64,000 nucleotides of DNA from Anolis sagrei (lineage: Eukaryota; Chordata; Lepidosauria; Squamata; Anolidae): contig NC_090034.1 of assembly GCF_037176765.1 (NCBI RefSeq), forward strand, positions 25,551,375-25,615,374. Direction: 5' to 3'. A program made the translations under genes and the position numbers. A model generated the notes under the pieces. The model did no database searches. It had not been told where the DNA came from and saw nothing but the letters and a program-made list of their open reading frames with translations. This document shows, in pieces, positions 42,826-54,299 of the stretch. Numbering within the stretch: the stretch's first letter is position 1; the number at the start of each line of letters is the position of its first letter.

Positions 42826-42829
42826 TAAT

Positions 42830-44374
42830 TAACTTGCACAGCTTTCCAAGTTTTTCCTGGTTCGGATGAACCCACTTCTGTTTGTCATTAGCCTGTAATC
42901 AATAAGGATGAGGGTCTTCTGCTCAAAACTGCAAATACTTTATGAAAACTATCATCAATAAGAGTGAGACTAAATAAAATCTAAAATTACATATGTCATG
43001 AATGACTTTTCAATGATTTTAAAGCATAGGTTCTTTTTAGTGCAATTTCCAGTGTGAGAAGGTATATAAGATTACAGAAAACATTTAGACAAAGAATGAC
43101 ATTGGACATACAGACATACAGATTCTATGCAACTACATTGGATTCACAATTACATTGGTTAACAAACAAACAAAGGGGAATTATATTTTCACTCAACATT
43201 CATACACATGTACACGCATTCATCCACATGCATCCAAATATTACCATATCCTTTTCTCCCTCCTTGGAGAAGCACCTGCAAGGCCAGACCCTGCTTTCCT
43301 GCAGCCTGCCAATGCACAGTTCCATAACTTCCATAATGCCATAACTTCAAAACACTGAAATGCCAAAACTTCTTTCCCTAAGCACAATGCCAAGGACCAG
43401 ACCTCTGTTTTCCATACAGCAGAACCTGACTTCCTGCACAAAATCTAAGACTCCAAAAGCACACTTCTTCCTCTTCCCTTGAGAAAGAAGCCCCAAAGTG
43501 TCCAGAATCATGCTTTCCCATAGCATATCTGACACTCTCTGAATACACCATCTCTGTCCTTCCCATGGGGCAGAGCATGTAAGTACTGGAGTCTGTGTCT
43601 ATTTTTTCTCTGAAAGTGCCTAATGCAACCTGTCTCACTAAAAGCGGAATAAAAGAACCTATTTAATGTTTTTAAAAGTACTTATGACACATATGGTCCC
43701 TTTCTGTATCCAATTCATCCTGCCTTTCCTTCAGTTAAAACCTTACATACATTCTTGAATCTAGATGGTTGGCAGCTATGTAACGAAGGCATTGCCTTAC
43801 TATTTTCAAATCATAAGTTCCGGTTTCTGGCCATCTGGGATTTAAATTAAATTTCAGCCATTCCACCTGACACAGAAATTGCAATTTCTGGGCATTGTTA
43901 CATCCTGGCATCTGTTGCCTAAACTTAGAGAAATTCTTAACCATACATTCCAATGGGCTTGAGCATTTCTTACTCCCTTTTTGCCCCATTTCCCTAAGGG
44001 TGGTGCCTATTCAGTTGTTTCACACTCCCAAACAGACAATACTTTCCAACCTTCCACCCTTCTGGCGCCTGTTTACTAGTCTAGACTTTCCCTTTCCCCA
44101 AGAAAAACTCTACTCGCCTGGTCACGATGACTTGCGTTCCCTGACGTTCCTGGGGATGAGATTTCCAACTTTCCTCTCAAGTGGAGCGTTCCTGCTGACG
44201 AGGGCACCCAACAAAGATGAACAAAAGGATCGGTCTGTTGTTTTGGGATCCCTTCTCGACCTCTGTTGATACATCCCAATTGGGCAGCCTTCGCCTTCAG
44301 GAATGGGTTGCCAACAACCTCTAGAATCTCATCAAACCGGCACCTCTGCTATATCTCGGTGGAACCTCCAGAAA
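42830..44374. other. Internal provirus sequence, no gene recognised
   Basis: AT-rich, then more mixed sequence up to the LTR at 44375. The primer-binding site lies just before 44375. Confidence 0.5.
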
Positions 44375-44905
44375 TGTAGGGGACCCCCTGCTTGGGGTCC
44401 TTGCTGAGTCCGTCACAGAGGGCAGCAAAATGAAGAGAGTCTAGTCTCCAGAGGTAAAGCAGAAAATCTCTTTATTTCAAGTGTGGCCACACAGGGAGAA
44501 ACAACCAAGACAAACCAGTGTCTTCAAAAAAGGCTGTCTCTCATATTTGGATATTTCAGTCACCTTATATACATGTCTTTTCACTGTGTCATGGGCACAC
44601 ACCTCTCTTATCGGATCAACCATTCAAAAACATGTTTTTCTCATATTTTGCCACTTCAGTGTCTTTCACTGCTAACCTTCTACAAACTACGTAAACACAC
44701 ACATTATTGTTACAGATAAGCATTTTGGGTGTTAACCCACCCTGAGTACTCTCTAGGCGAACTTGACAATACAGTATCTTGTGTCTTCCAGATTCATTAT
44801 CTCCTCTTAGCTTTTGGTCTTCTGCAGGCCAGAGGAGAGGGACAAACCCCTCTTTAGGTTTGCATTTCAGCACTTAAACACTTCTAAGTTCTGTTAACCC
44901 TTTCA
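44375..44905 (-). repeat. Long terminal repeat (5' copy of the provirus)
   Basis: 531 bp, direct repeat of 37908-38438. Confidence 0.9.
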
Positions 44906-45149
44906 CTTTAAACAGACAAGGGTTCTTTCTCCCACCCTGGACGTTATTCCACAGGTATACACACACCCCACTTGCCTTCCTGCCAACAGAACCTCGGAAG
45001 GTGTCATTCAGGACTGTAGCGAGGGGGAGGGGTTACGGGTTCAACTCCCCCCCCCCCCCGAAATGTTTCAATTTTTTTAAAAAACCTGGTTTACTTATGA
45101 ATTTTAACTGGTTAACCAAATCCCCATGCTAAGTCTATGAGATGCAAAA

Positions 45150-47065
45150 AATTAGGAGTCCCTCCAGTCTGTTGGCTACCTTGATGAGATTGCTCCCAGA
45201 CACCACTTCCGTCCTCACCGGAATCGTTCCCCTTGGTACACTAACGAGCTACGGATGATGAAGCAAGCACGAATGCGACTGGAACATCGGTGGCGACAGA
45301 AACCTGACGAAGTGTCAATGTCTAATTTTAAGGCTTTTCGCAAGTTCTATGAGTCAGCCATCAAGGACGCTAAAAAATCATATAATTCTTCCTTAATAGC
45401 CTCTGCTAGATCGCGCCCAGCACAGTTATTCAAACTCGTTCGTGCCTTGACTAGTCCGGCTCCTTTAGTCCAGAACCTAACAACTATGCCTATTACAGCT
45501 TTGGCATTCCAGAAATTTTTCACTAACAAAATTACCATGCTTTGGCAAGAACTCCCCCCACAGTTGACACTTTGAGTGAGCTGGAGACCTTGTGGCCCGC
45601 TTAGCGGGCCTATCTTCGATCAATTTACACTGCTTGACACGGAAGATGTCGCCAGAATTCTGGCCATTGCAAAACCAACCACCTGTTCTCTTGATCTGTG
45701 CCCCTCTTGGCTGATCAAGAGCTGCTTGGAAGGTCTACTCGATCCGTTATGCAGTATAATCAATGGCTCTCTTGAACAGGGGTTTTTCCCGGACAACCTA
45801 AAAGAGGCAAGGGTTCGTCCCTTGTTAAAGAAACCTAGCTTGGATCCTATGACCCTTGCCAATTACCGTCCTGTTTCTAATCTGCCATTCTTAGGTAAGG
45901 TGATAGAGTGGGCTGTACTAGGACAATTGCAACAATTCTTGGATGACACAGCCAGCCTTGACCCTTTCCAGTCAGGTTTTCGCCAGGGCCATGGGATGGA
46001 GACAGTCCTGCTTGCCATTACGGATGAACTCCATCGCCAGTCTGACAACGGTGGATCCGCGCTATTGGTACTTCTCGACCCCTTGCTAGTTTGGGCTCAG
46101 AGTTTCGACCTGGACTGCTATCAATATGCAGATGATACCCAATTCCTTCTATGCCTGGAGCCTAGAGCAACATCAATTCCAGACAATTTCACCTTATGTC
46201 TGGAGGCTCTGTCGAACTGGCTAAGTGCTAGCAGACTGAAGGTGAACCCGGCGAAGACTGAGATTCTCTGGCATGGCCGCCTGGCAGGTCTGACTCATCA
46301 GTTACCCACCTTCGATGGTGCCACCCTATCTCCATCGACCACTGTTAAGAGGTTAGGTGTCGTCCTGGATTCGCAGCTGACAATTGAAGCTCAGGTCGCT
46401 GCTGCCAGCAAACAGGCCTTTTTCCATCTACGACAAGCGAGGCAACTGGCACCCTATCTATCTGACGAGGCTCTGGCAACTGTCATCCATGCCAGGGTCA
46501 CGTCTAGGCTGGACTATTGCAACGCCCTGTATGTTGGCCTTCCTATGCCTATGACCCGAAAGCTCTGTATTGTTCAGAATACGGCAGCCAGTTTACTCAC
46601 AAGAACGCCCATGAAATGCCATATAACACCAGTGCTGCAACATTTACATTGGCTTCCAATTGAGTACAGTGGCCTGTATAAGATGTTAGTTCTGACCTTT
46701 AAAATTCTTTACGGCCAGGGTCCATCATACCTTAGGGACCGCCTCTCCTTCTCCCATCATCGGAGGTTGCAACGACCAGCCCAACGTGACTTACTCTATA
46801 TACTGGATCCTAGAGAAGTGCACTTGGAAAGTACCAGACGCAAGGCTTTTTCTATTTCTGCCCCTGCCTTATGGAATTCCTTGCCACCCTATATGAGAGC
46901 CATGCGTGACTTAGGACCTTTTACTCTGGCACTTAAGACCTGGCTTTTTACTAGAGCATTCGATCTCTGTTAATTTTTAATTTCTGTATGTATGTATTTT
47001 ATCTTTTACAATTTAGCTGTAAATCGCCTAGAGCATTCTCGGATGGAGGGTGATTAATAAGTAAT
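45150..47065 (+). mobile_element. L2/CR1-group LINE, largest RT fragment of the window
   Basis: 45180-45575: end of the endonuclease and linker (NRSPWYTNELRMMKQARMRL). 45600-46973: one open frame of about 460 codons with RT motifs (LANYRPVSNLPFLGKVIE, DPFQSGFRQGHGMETVLLAI, YQYADDTQFLL) and the C-terminal AFSISAPALWNSLPPYMR. About 100 residues of the RT are missing between LLVLLD and the YADD block, an in-frame internal deletion. The 3' UTR ends ctgtaaatcgcctagagc. Confidence 0.85.
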
Positions 47066-47394
47066 TAAATATGAAAAAGAAAGAAAAAGAACTGCAAGCA
47101 CTATCTCAGGCAAATATTGACAATTTATTCACACTGTCATTACTTGCAGCAGCAGCCGATGTAGTGAAGCAATCAAGTTGGGGGGGTGTTGAATGTTCTC
47201 ATTAAGGAGGCCAGACTTGGTGGAGGTGGTTGACAGGGGCAGAGCTGCAGGCTATTGAAGGCTGCTCTGCCCTCTGCTGTGCTCTTTGCTTCAGCGTGCG
47301 CTAGGAGGCAGGTTTCAACCACCCCCCCTTGAAATTTTCAACCCCCCCTCCCCGAAAATTTCAATCCCTCCCAAAAAAATTTTCTGGCTACGGT

Positions 47395-47445
47395 GTCATT
47401 AGCCACAGGTGCAGGCGAAACGTCAGGAGAGAATGTCAGGAGAGG
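47395..47445 (+). mobile_element. PLE 3' end scrap
   Basis: gtgcaggcgaaacgtcaggagagaatg matches the PLE 3' end; cut short by the LINE that follows. Confidence 0.6.
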
Positions 47446-47449
47446 AGTT

Positions 47450-48558
47450 TTGGGGTCAGATGTCATCTGTACGAGGATGATGTTCAGCTCTATCACTCCT
47501 TCCCATATGTCACTAAGGAGGCTGTGCAGGTCCTGAATTGGTGTTTGGCCGCTGTGTCGGTCTGGATGAGGGCGAACAGATTGAAACTCAATCCAGACAA
47601 GACAGAGGTACTCCTGTCCAGTCGAAAGGCCGAACAGGGGATAGGGTTACAGCCTGTGTTAGACGGGGTTGCACTCCCCCTGAAGACACAGGTTCGCAGT
47701 TTGGGAGTGATCCTGGACTCATCACTGAGCCTGGAACCCCAGGTCTCGGCGGTAGCCAGGAGAGCTTTTGCACAATTAAAACTTGTGCGCCAGCTGCACC
47801 CGTTCCTTGAGAAGTCTGACTTGGCCATGGTGGTCCATGCTCTTGTTACATCCTGAATAGACTACTGCAATGCACTCTACGTGGTGCTGCCTTTGAAGAC
47901 TGCCAAGAAGCTTCAACTAGTCCAACGATTGGCAGCCAGGTTGCTCACTGGATTGACGTATGGGGAACATACAACTCATTTGTTACGCCAACTCCACTGG
48001 CTACCGATCAGCTTCTGAGCACAATTCAAAGTGCTGGTTTTCACCTTTAAAGCCCTAAATGGTTCTGGCCCAGACTACTTGTCTGAACGTATCTCCTGCC
48101 ACGAACCATAATGAAGTTTGAGATCTTCAGGAGAGGCCCTGCTCTCAATCCCACCAGTATCGCAAACACAGTTGATGGGGATGAGAGACAGGGCCTTCTC
48201 AGCAGTGCCCCCCCCCCCCCCGCCTGCCTATGGAAGGCCCTCTCTAGAGATATCAGATTGGCCACCTCCCTCTTGTCTTTTAGAAGGAAAATCAAGACCT
48301 GGTGATGGGACCAAGCGTTTGATCAGTGAGCAGCAAGTGGAAGAAGATCACATAACTTATGGCAATGAATTGACCTGGACTGGTTTTTGGATTTCGATTT
48401 TAATGGATGTTTTAATTAATTGTTTTAATTTTTAATATTTTGATTGTACTGTGGTTTTTTATGATGCTAGCATTGTATTATGCTTTTGTTAGGCCGCCCT
48501 GAGTCCCCCTTTGGGGGGAGAAGGGCGGGGTATAAATATAGGAAATAAATAAATAAAT
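47450..48558 (+). mobile_element. L2-like LINE 3' half
   Basis: RT end (CHLYEDDVQLYHSFPY, KLNPDKTEVLLSSRK) in an open frame to 47856, then the C-terminal part, a C run at 48209-48221, 3' UTR and terminal block ccctgagtccccctttggggg with an AAAT tail. A following PLE scrap (48560-48640) ends the nest. Confidence 0.8.
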
Positions 48559-48644
48559 GCTGTTGGAACATGGCCAGACAGCCCGAAAAACTCACAGCAA
48601 CCCAGTGATTCTGCCCTTGAAAGCCTTTGACAACACACCAAACA

Positions 48645-49140
48645 AAAGCATATACCCCACTTGTAATAAGGGATGGAGTCCTGAAAACAGAAGCTCTACT
48701 ACCAGATAGCAAGAGATTGGAAGCATGCGTGCAAAAGCAAGCAGAGGGGAAAGAAAGGCAGGCAATGCAAGCCTCCTGTGCGGGACGGACGCAGGTGAAG
48801 GAAATGCTGCAAAGTGCCACAGGTGGCAAGGCTGGCTCTCTTTCTGGGGGAGGATCCAGAGCCAGGATCCGCTTCCCAGGAGCCCAGGGCAGACGGGACG
48901 GCTTTGGAAAGGTGAGACCCTTCCTTCCCTTCTTTCTCTCCCCTGGAAATAAATGCATTTGGGCCTCTCTCCTGGAGGAAGGGGCCCTGCAAAGGAGACT
49001 TTGAAGCTTTGCTGGGAAGAGTTTTGCCAACTGTGGAAGCCTTTTTTTGTATTCCTGCTTGCATTCCTGTCTCCAAGGAGCTATGAGGCCGGCAAACAAA
49101 CAGCAGCCTCTTTAGGCATGGGCCAGCTTTGTCCCTTCAA
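48645..49140. other. Unique sequence between repeats, no gene assigned
   Basis: GC-richer than its surroundings, without a repeat I recognise, and with a possible donor (gaaag/gtgaga at about 48911). It could hold an upstream noncoding exon of TMC5, but nothing decides it. Confidence 0.35.
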
Positions 49141-49162
49141 ATTGCATTATATAGTTGTTATA

Positions 49163-49283
49163 GACCAGGAATGGGCAAACTTTGGCCCTCCAGGTGTTTT
49201 GGACTTCAACTCCCACAATTCCTAGGCTGTCAGGAATTGTGGGAGTTGAAGTCCAAAACACCTGGAGGGCCAGAGTTTGACCA
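49163..49283. mobile_element. hAT foldback MITE
   Basis: Arms ggccctccaggtgttttgga and its mirror around ctaggctgtcaggaattg. Same family as 52825-52958. Confidence 0.8.
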
Positions 49284-49284
49284 T

Positions 49285-49600
49285 ATGTAACACAATTTGA
49301 TAAAATGTTCTGTTCCTGGTTTAAAAGTGTTATTTCCTTTAGTAGTACAGTCCTTACTTTGAAAGTAGTAATTCTACTCCAGGAACTTTGTTTTTGTGTC
49401 ACAAACTTTGTTGAGACACGATGGGAGATTCATTGAAAAACTTGAGCCAAATGTACTGTAGGATAATGTCCATCCTGCAAAGACATTTTTTTTTTTGCAT
49501 TTTAATAAACTTTCCCCATTTTTTATGATAGATCCAATTGGGGAATGACATTTATAACCCAGGAACAAAAAATTATTGTGTTACACAGAATTATTTGCCC
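49285..49600 (-). mobile_element. Inverted-repeat MITE, copy 4 (reverse)
   Basis: Reverse complement of the 3620-3965 family (cccattttttatgatagatc; caggaacaaaaaattattgt at the end). Confidence 0.65.
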
Positions 49601-50094
49601 AACAACCAGGTGCATCTACATTGGACATTGAAGGCAGTTTGGTACTATTTGAATTACGATGGAATGGTGGGAATTTTTAGGAGGCCTTTCGCCTTCTCTG
49701 CCCAAGAGTGTGCATTCCTCCTCGCCAAACGTATCTCGACTCTCGGTTAATCGGCACTCTCAAGCAACCGGGGGAATCATAGAAATCATACTTTAAATAA
49801 AAAGGTATTATTGCTATACAGGAAAATAGTAAAACTATGCCCCCCATCTATCATTCCATTTAATACAGTTGGAAACTGCATTATATAGTCAGTGTAGACT
49901 CAATGTAACATAATTGAACTGCATTATTATTAGTCTAGAGCAGACATAGGCAAACTATGGCCCTCCAGGTGTTTTGGACTTCAACTCCCACAATTTCTAA
50001 CAAGTTTGCACATGCCTGGTCTACAGCAACCATACAATGCAATTTGAAGGGGGCTGCCTTACATTAAGTTTGTTTTTGTTTGCTTTCAATGTTT
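49601..50094. other. Unassigned sequence with a partial hAT MITE
   Basis: 49945-50025 is one arm of the foldback hAT family (ggcaaactatggccctccag). The rest is not recognised. Confidence 0.5.
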
Positions 50095-50425
50095 ATTTAT
50101 TTATCGTGTCAGGAGCAAACCAAAACAGTTGTATTGCATTAAAAACAAACAAACAAACAAAACATAAAGTTTGCAGACTTGGTATTCTATTAAATGTCCT
50201 TTGACCAGTAGCTGGCCACTTGGAGTGCCTCTGGTGTCGCTGCAAGAAGGTCCTCCATTGTGCATGTGGCAGGGCTCAGGTTGCATTGCAGTAGCTCATG
50301 GCTCTTCTCCACACTCACTTGTCGTGGATTCCACTTTGTAGCCCCATTTCCTAAGGTTGGCTCTGCATCTCGTGGTGCCAGAGCACAGTCTGTTCAGCGC
50401 CTTCCAAGTCACCCCTAAAGCGCCC
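50095..50425 (-). mobile_element. LINE 3' end, same family as 40552-41935
   Basis: Reverse complement of the zinc-knuckle coding end and 3' UTR (tttatcgtgtcaggagcaaa ... gcatctcgtggtgccagagc). Ends in the same gacacgataaataaata tail. Confidence 0.85.
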
Positions 50426-51180
50426 CTAAAGTTCCCCACTGGCACAGTTACTTAACAAAAAATAACAAAAAAGTAGTTGTTATGTAGGGGCAAAGAAACA
50501 AAATATTTCCCCAAAAGGCAGAAGCCCCCTTTATAATGGGGAGGGCAAGGATGGACACCACAAAAGTTGAATCTTTTAAACTGCAAAAAACTATTGCCAT
50601 AGCAATAACGACAAACAAGCATACGGGGGTGCAATCAAAGGGTTTGTCACAACCCCCAATTGGGCTCCAGAGCTTTTATAGTAAATGCAATATGCATTTT
50701 AATTCGTTTCCAAAGACAAATAATTTCATTGGTCTAAGTTAGCTGTGATTTACATTATAGCACACGTGGGATCCTAGCAATGGCACCACTGTAACATAAC
50801 TATAGTCCATTGTTCTCTGACCATGACGGTATGTTATCTGTTAGTCTGTTGCAAACATGGCTTCAGAGCGACTGGGAACCTTGGGGATTCTAACTAGCCA
50901 TCAGCTAGCTGGTTTTGTCCGGATATATTGTTAGCCTTGAATAGTAACTTCTCCTTTGGAGCAATGATTTCTCAAACAATCAGCATTTTTTGTAAACATA
51001 GGCCTACTGTAGAAATAGGTCAATATGGCAGTAAATCATGACATATGGGCATTGGGAACATCTCTGAAAATTCCCTTTTTAAGACCACGTCCCCTCTAGT
51101 TATAGTTGCGATACGGACCCCATCCAATTTTGGAAGCACTTTAGAAACTATTTTCCCCCACCCCCTAGTTTCGTAATGAG
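50426..51180. other. No gene or clear repeat seen
   Basis: Mixed sequence. Short frames only. Confidence 0.45.
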
Positions 51181-51415
51181 TATTGAAACAGGAAGTAGCC
51201 AGGCTTTGAAGCTGCAAGGCCATTCTATGCTAATCAAGGTGGCCAATTGCAACATTCACACCTGCCCCAAACAGATAAGAGTACTTTCTCCCACCCCGGA
51301 CATTATTCCACAGGCATATAAACCCCACTTGCCTAGTTTCCAATAGACCTCAAGGCCTCTGATGATGCTTTCCATAGATGTGGGCGAAACATCAGGAGAG
51401 ATTGCTTCTGGAATT
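51181..51415 (+). mobile_element. PLE 3' end
   Basis: ggaagtagccaggctttgaa ... gatgtgggcgaaacatcagg. It seems to resume at 51905-51950 (agcctggaaaacttacagca), with a LINE inserted between. Confidence 0.7.
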
Positions 51416-51904
51416 ATTTATTTAATTATTTAAAACACTTATATTCCGCCCTTCTCACCCCGAAGGGGACTCATAGGGCACACCATATACACGGCAAACA
51501 TTCAATGCCTGGATACAATACATAAACATTAAAAAACATTTATCAAAATATCAAAATACACCATTTAAAATAACACCATTTAAAACCGTCCTAGCTATCC
51601 GCATCAAATCCGATTGGCCCTGTCATCTTTCCCATTGCAGCTTCATTGCCCTGTCCCGAAAGCTTGGTCCCACAACCAAGTTTTTACCATCCTTCTAAAG
51701 GACAGGAGGGAGGGGACCAACCTGATCTCACCAGGAAGGGAGTTCCATAGCTGGGGAGCAATCACTGAGAAGGCCCTGTCTCTCGTCCCCACCAATCGTG
51801 CCTGTGACAATGGCGGGATGGAAAGCAGGGCCTCCCCGGAGGATCTTAATCTCTGTAATGGTTCATAGGGGGAGATGCGTTCGGACAGGTAATTTGGGCT
51901 GAAT
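51416..51904 (-). mobile_element. L2-like LINE 3' part in a PLE
   Basis: Reverse: AAT tail, terminal block (ccttctcaccccgaagggga), then the C-terminal coding end (AFSVIAPQLWNSLPGEIRL on the minus strand). Confidence 0.8.
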
Positions 51905-52249
51905 GTAGCCATACAGCCTGGAAAACTTACAGCAACCCATTGTTTACACTGATCTCACAGACCGAATAATTATGTGTAGGACTTGGAGAAGTTTGACTGC
52001 AACTTCTGGATTCTACCAGCCGGTATGACAACTAGTATGACTCTGGAGACCAGGGTTCGAATCCCGGCTCATCCATAGATATCCCTGCGTGGTCTTCACC
52101 CCAAATCACCCAGAGATGTCTATGGATGAGCCAGGATTCTAACTCTCATCTCCAGAATCATAGTTTGCAAATGCAAACTTTCTCTGATGACATTTTGCCA
52201 AGAAACCCCCAAGATAGGTTCACCATAAGTTGGACATCTTGGAGGTTCA

Positions 52250-52272
52250 CAACAACAACAACAACAACAACA
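52250..52272. repeat. (AAC)n microsatellite
   Basis: About seven AAC units. Confidence 0.85.
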
Positions 52273-52464
52273 TCTTGAGGCAACTGGCCTTTAATATGGC
52301 TTCTCCATTGAAAGGTGTCTTAAATGAGCTTCATTGCCATATCAAGGCAGATTGTGTCATCCTGGGTTTTATAGGAAAAAATGCGGTTGTTATTCTGGGT
52401 GCTCTTTTTCCTTGGCCGAAGTCTTGTTTTGTGAAACCAGCTGTCATTTTGAAGCCACCTTTGA

Positions 52465-52645
52465 CTATTTCGCCAATAAGGAAGTGAAATATACCCAGCT
52501 GATGAGGAAAAAGATCTCTGGACAGCCGATTAATGATTGCTAATGTCAATAGGGATATAAACCTTCCGAGGTTCAGGGAAAGAGCAGAGACGGGATGGTA
52601 GAACAACCAGTTCGAACAGTACTTTCCAGTTGTCCAAGCCAGTGG
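52465..52645 (+). promoter_or_regulatory. Candidate upstream promoter and noncoding exon of TMC5
   Basis: Unique sequence with CCAAT (52473), an ETS-like aggaagtgaaa, a TATA-like gatataaa at about 52551 and a donor-like ccagtg/gtaaga at about 52644. Spacing between the TATA-like box and the donor would fit a short 5' UTR exon about 5.7 kb before the first TMC5 coding exon. Speculative. Confidence 0.25.
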
Positions 52646-52824
52646 TAAGAACTGTACTTTTCCCATTTATTGTACTTTATTTTCCCCCCTTGTGATCTTA
52701 AAAAAGGCCAGGGTCAATTTGCTTTCCTTTCGGTGTTTTGAGATCTTAAACTCTGCCTGTTGAAGTGTTGCTTTTTTGGAACTGTAGGATGGAAAGAAAG
52801 TTTTGTTAAAAGTTTGTTCTAGAT

Positions 52825-52958
52825 CAAGCATGGGCAAACTTTGGCCCTCCAGGTGTTTTGGACTTCAACTCCCACAACTCCTAACAGCCGGTAGGCTGTT
52901 AGGAATTGTGGGAGTTGAAGTCCAAAACACCTGGAGGGCCAAAGTTTGCCCATGCCCA
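52825..52958. mobile_element. hAT foldback MITE with near-perfect 8-bp duplication
   Basis: Arms caagcatgggcaaactttgg and its mirror around a cagccggtaggctg centre. Flanks ttctagat and atctagat. Confidence 0.85.
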
Positions 52959-53030
52959 ATCTAGATTCTTTTCCTTTACCAGTCTTATCCAATAGATATA
53001 CATTAAGTTTTGTCCCAGATCAAATTAAAA

Positions 53031-53182
53031 GCTCTTTCCGTGTCCCCAAAGAGCTTTATATACTGGGTTGCTGTGAGTTTTCCAGACTGTATGACGTTTT
53101 GCTCACATCTATCGCAGGCATCCTCAAAGGTTGAGAGGTCTGTTGGAAACTAGGAAAGTGGGGTTTATATATCTATGGAATG
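53031..53182. repeat. Left arm of a 152-bp inverted repeat
   Basis: Reverse complement of 55077-55228, with no difference found by eye. It contains a PLE end plus about 30 bp of non-PLE flank (gctctttccgtgtccccaaa). Confidence 0.85.
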
Positions 53183-53264
53183 GATTTAGGAATTCTGGAT
53201 AAAATATAATTTCCCTAGAAATGCAGGCATTTTTGAAGAGCAAGTCGGAGTGCTATGATTTTTT

Positions 53265-53450
53265 TTTAGCTTTGAATATGTTTTAATGGATTTTAACCGT
53301 GAATTTTAACACTTATATTTAATTCTATCTTAATGGTTGCCAATTTGTATACTTTAAATTGTGTGGTCATGCTTTTAATTGTAAGGTGCTTTGAGTCTCC
53401 TTCGGGAGAGATAAAGCCGGGTATAAATAAACATAGTAATAAAATAATAA
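53265..53450 (+). mobile_element. LINE 3' tail (intact version of the 4860 element)
   Basis: tttgaatatgttttaatgga ... tttgagtctccttcgggaga, with an ATA tail. It serves as reference for what the 4860-5110 copy has lost. Confidence 0.7.
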
Positions 53451-53709
53451 TAAAGGCATATGACTTCAATACAAACTTTGTGACAATAGTCTGGGGAGCT
53501 ATTTAGCAAGATAAAGGTCCTCAAACAGAGCAGTTCAAATTTCATATTTCCAAGCAATGGTTGAGTATCTTTTATCCAGAATTCCTAAATCCAAAATACT
53601 AAAATAAACCCAAAGCTGTTTCACTTTGGTGGCTGAGAGAATGATGCCTTTGCTTTCTCTCCAAGCTATCTCATTATCTATATACATGCATATTGCAAAA
53701 GTAGTAGAA

Positions 53710-53714
<5 letters not shown>

Positions 53715-53751
<37 letters not shown>

Positions 53752-53752
53752 T
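53715..53752. repeat. (AAT)n microsatellite
   Basis: About twelve AAT units, the tail side of the SINE that follows in reverse. Confidence 0.9.
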
Positions 53753-53755
53753 TTT

Positions 53756-54003
53756 TGTGTCAGGAGCAACTTGAGAAACTGCAAGTCTCTTCTGTTGTGA
53801 GTGAATTGGCCATTTACAAGGATGTTGCCCAGAGGATGCCCAAATGTTTTAGCATCCTGTGGGAGGCTTCCCTCATGTCCACGCATGGGGAGCTGGAACT
53901 GACAGATGGCAGCTCACCCCACTTCTCGGATTTGAACCGCCAACCTTTCGGTCAGCAGTCCTGCCGGTACAAGGGTTTAACCCATTGTGCCATTGGGGAC
54001 TCC
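53756..54003 (-). mobile_element. tRNA-derived SINE, second family
   Basis: On the minus strand it starts ggagtccccaatggcacaat, has the B box ggttcaaatcc and ends gttgctcctgacacaaaaat. Confidence 0.85.
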
Positions 54004-54299
54004 TTTTATAATAATACTAATAATAAGAATAATAACAATAATAATCATAATAATTTGTACCAATGTTAGTGTTCAATCTAAGGTGACACTGAGATATTTA
54101 GGGCGGAGCAGTGTTTGAGCTCTTGGCCTTCCCAGGTAACTTTCAATTTCCTGTTGGCTTCATGGTTATGTAGATGGAAAGCACACACTTGTGTCTTGGC
54201 AGGGTTAGGCTTCAGGTGAGAGAGATCTGGAGAGATCTTTCAGGACATTAGGAAGTTGTTTTTCAACTTTTTAAAAAGTCTTTTGCTTGTGTTGCTAGG

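Larger units (their letters stand above)
37908..44905 (-). mobile_element. Endogenous retrovirus fossil, gammaretrovirus-like
   Basis: Two direct long terminal repeats of 531 bp (37908-38438 and 44375-44905) begin with TG and end with CA, flanked by a 4-bp duplication cttt (37904-37907, 44906-44909). On the minus strand a primer-binding site of the tRNA-Gln type follows the 5' LTR, and a purine tract precedes the 3' LTR. An envelope transmembrane remnant is at 38501-38824. Most of the inside is no longer recognisable and it holds a LINE and a CR1 copy, so the provirus is broken. The LTRs look the same by eye, pointing to a young insertion or later gene conversion. Confidence 0.88.
37725..45010 (+). 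mobile_element. PLE 3' part split by an endogenous retrovirus
   Basis: 37725-37903 and 44910-45010 are one PLE 3' region: acattcgcatttg continues as aaacagacaagggttctttc once the insertion is removed. The second part continues with the usual cccaccctggac. Confidence 0.75.

Noticed and set aside
37908-44905. Direct repeats first considered as a segmental duplication
   Set aside because: TG...CA ends, equal 531-bp length, 4-bp flanking duplication, primer-binding site, purine tract and an envelope remnant identify LTRs.
48118-48435. Frame of 105 codons with a proline run
   Set aside because: Frame-shifted reading of the L2-like LINE C-terminus; the prolines come from a C run.
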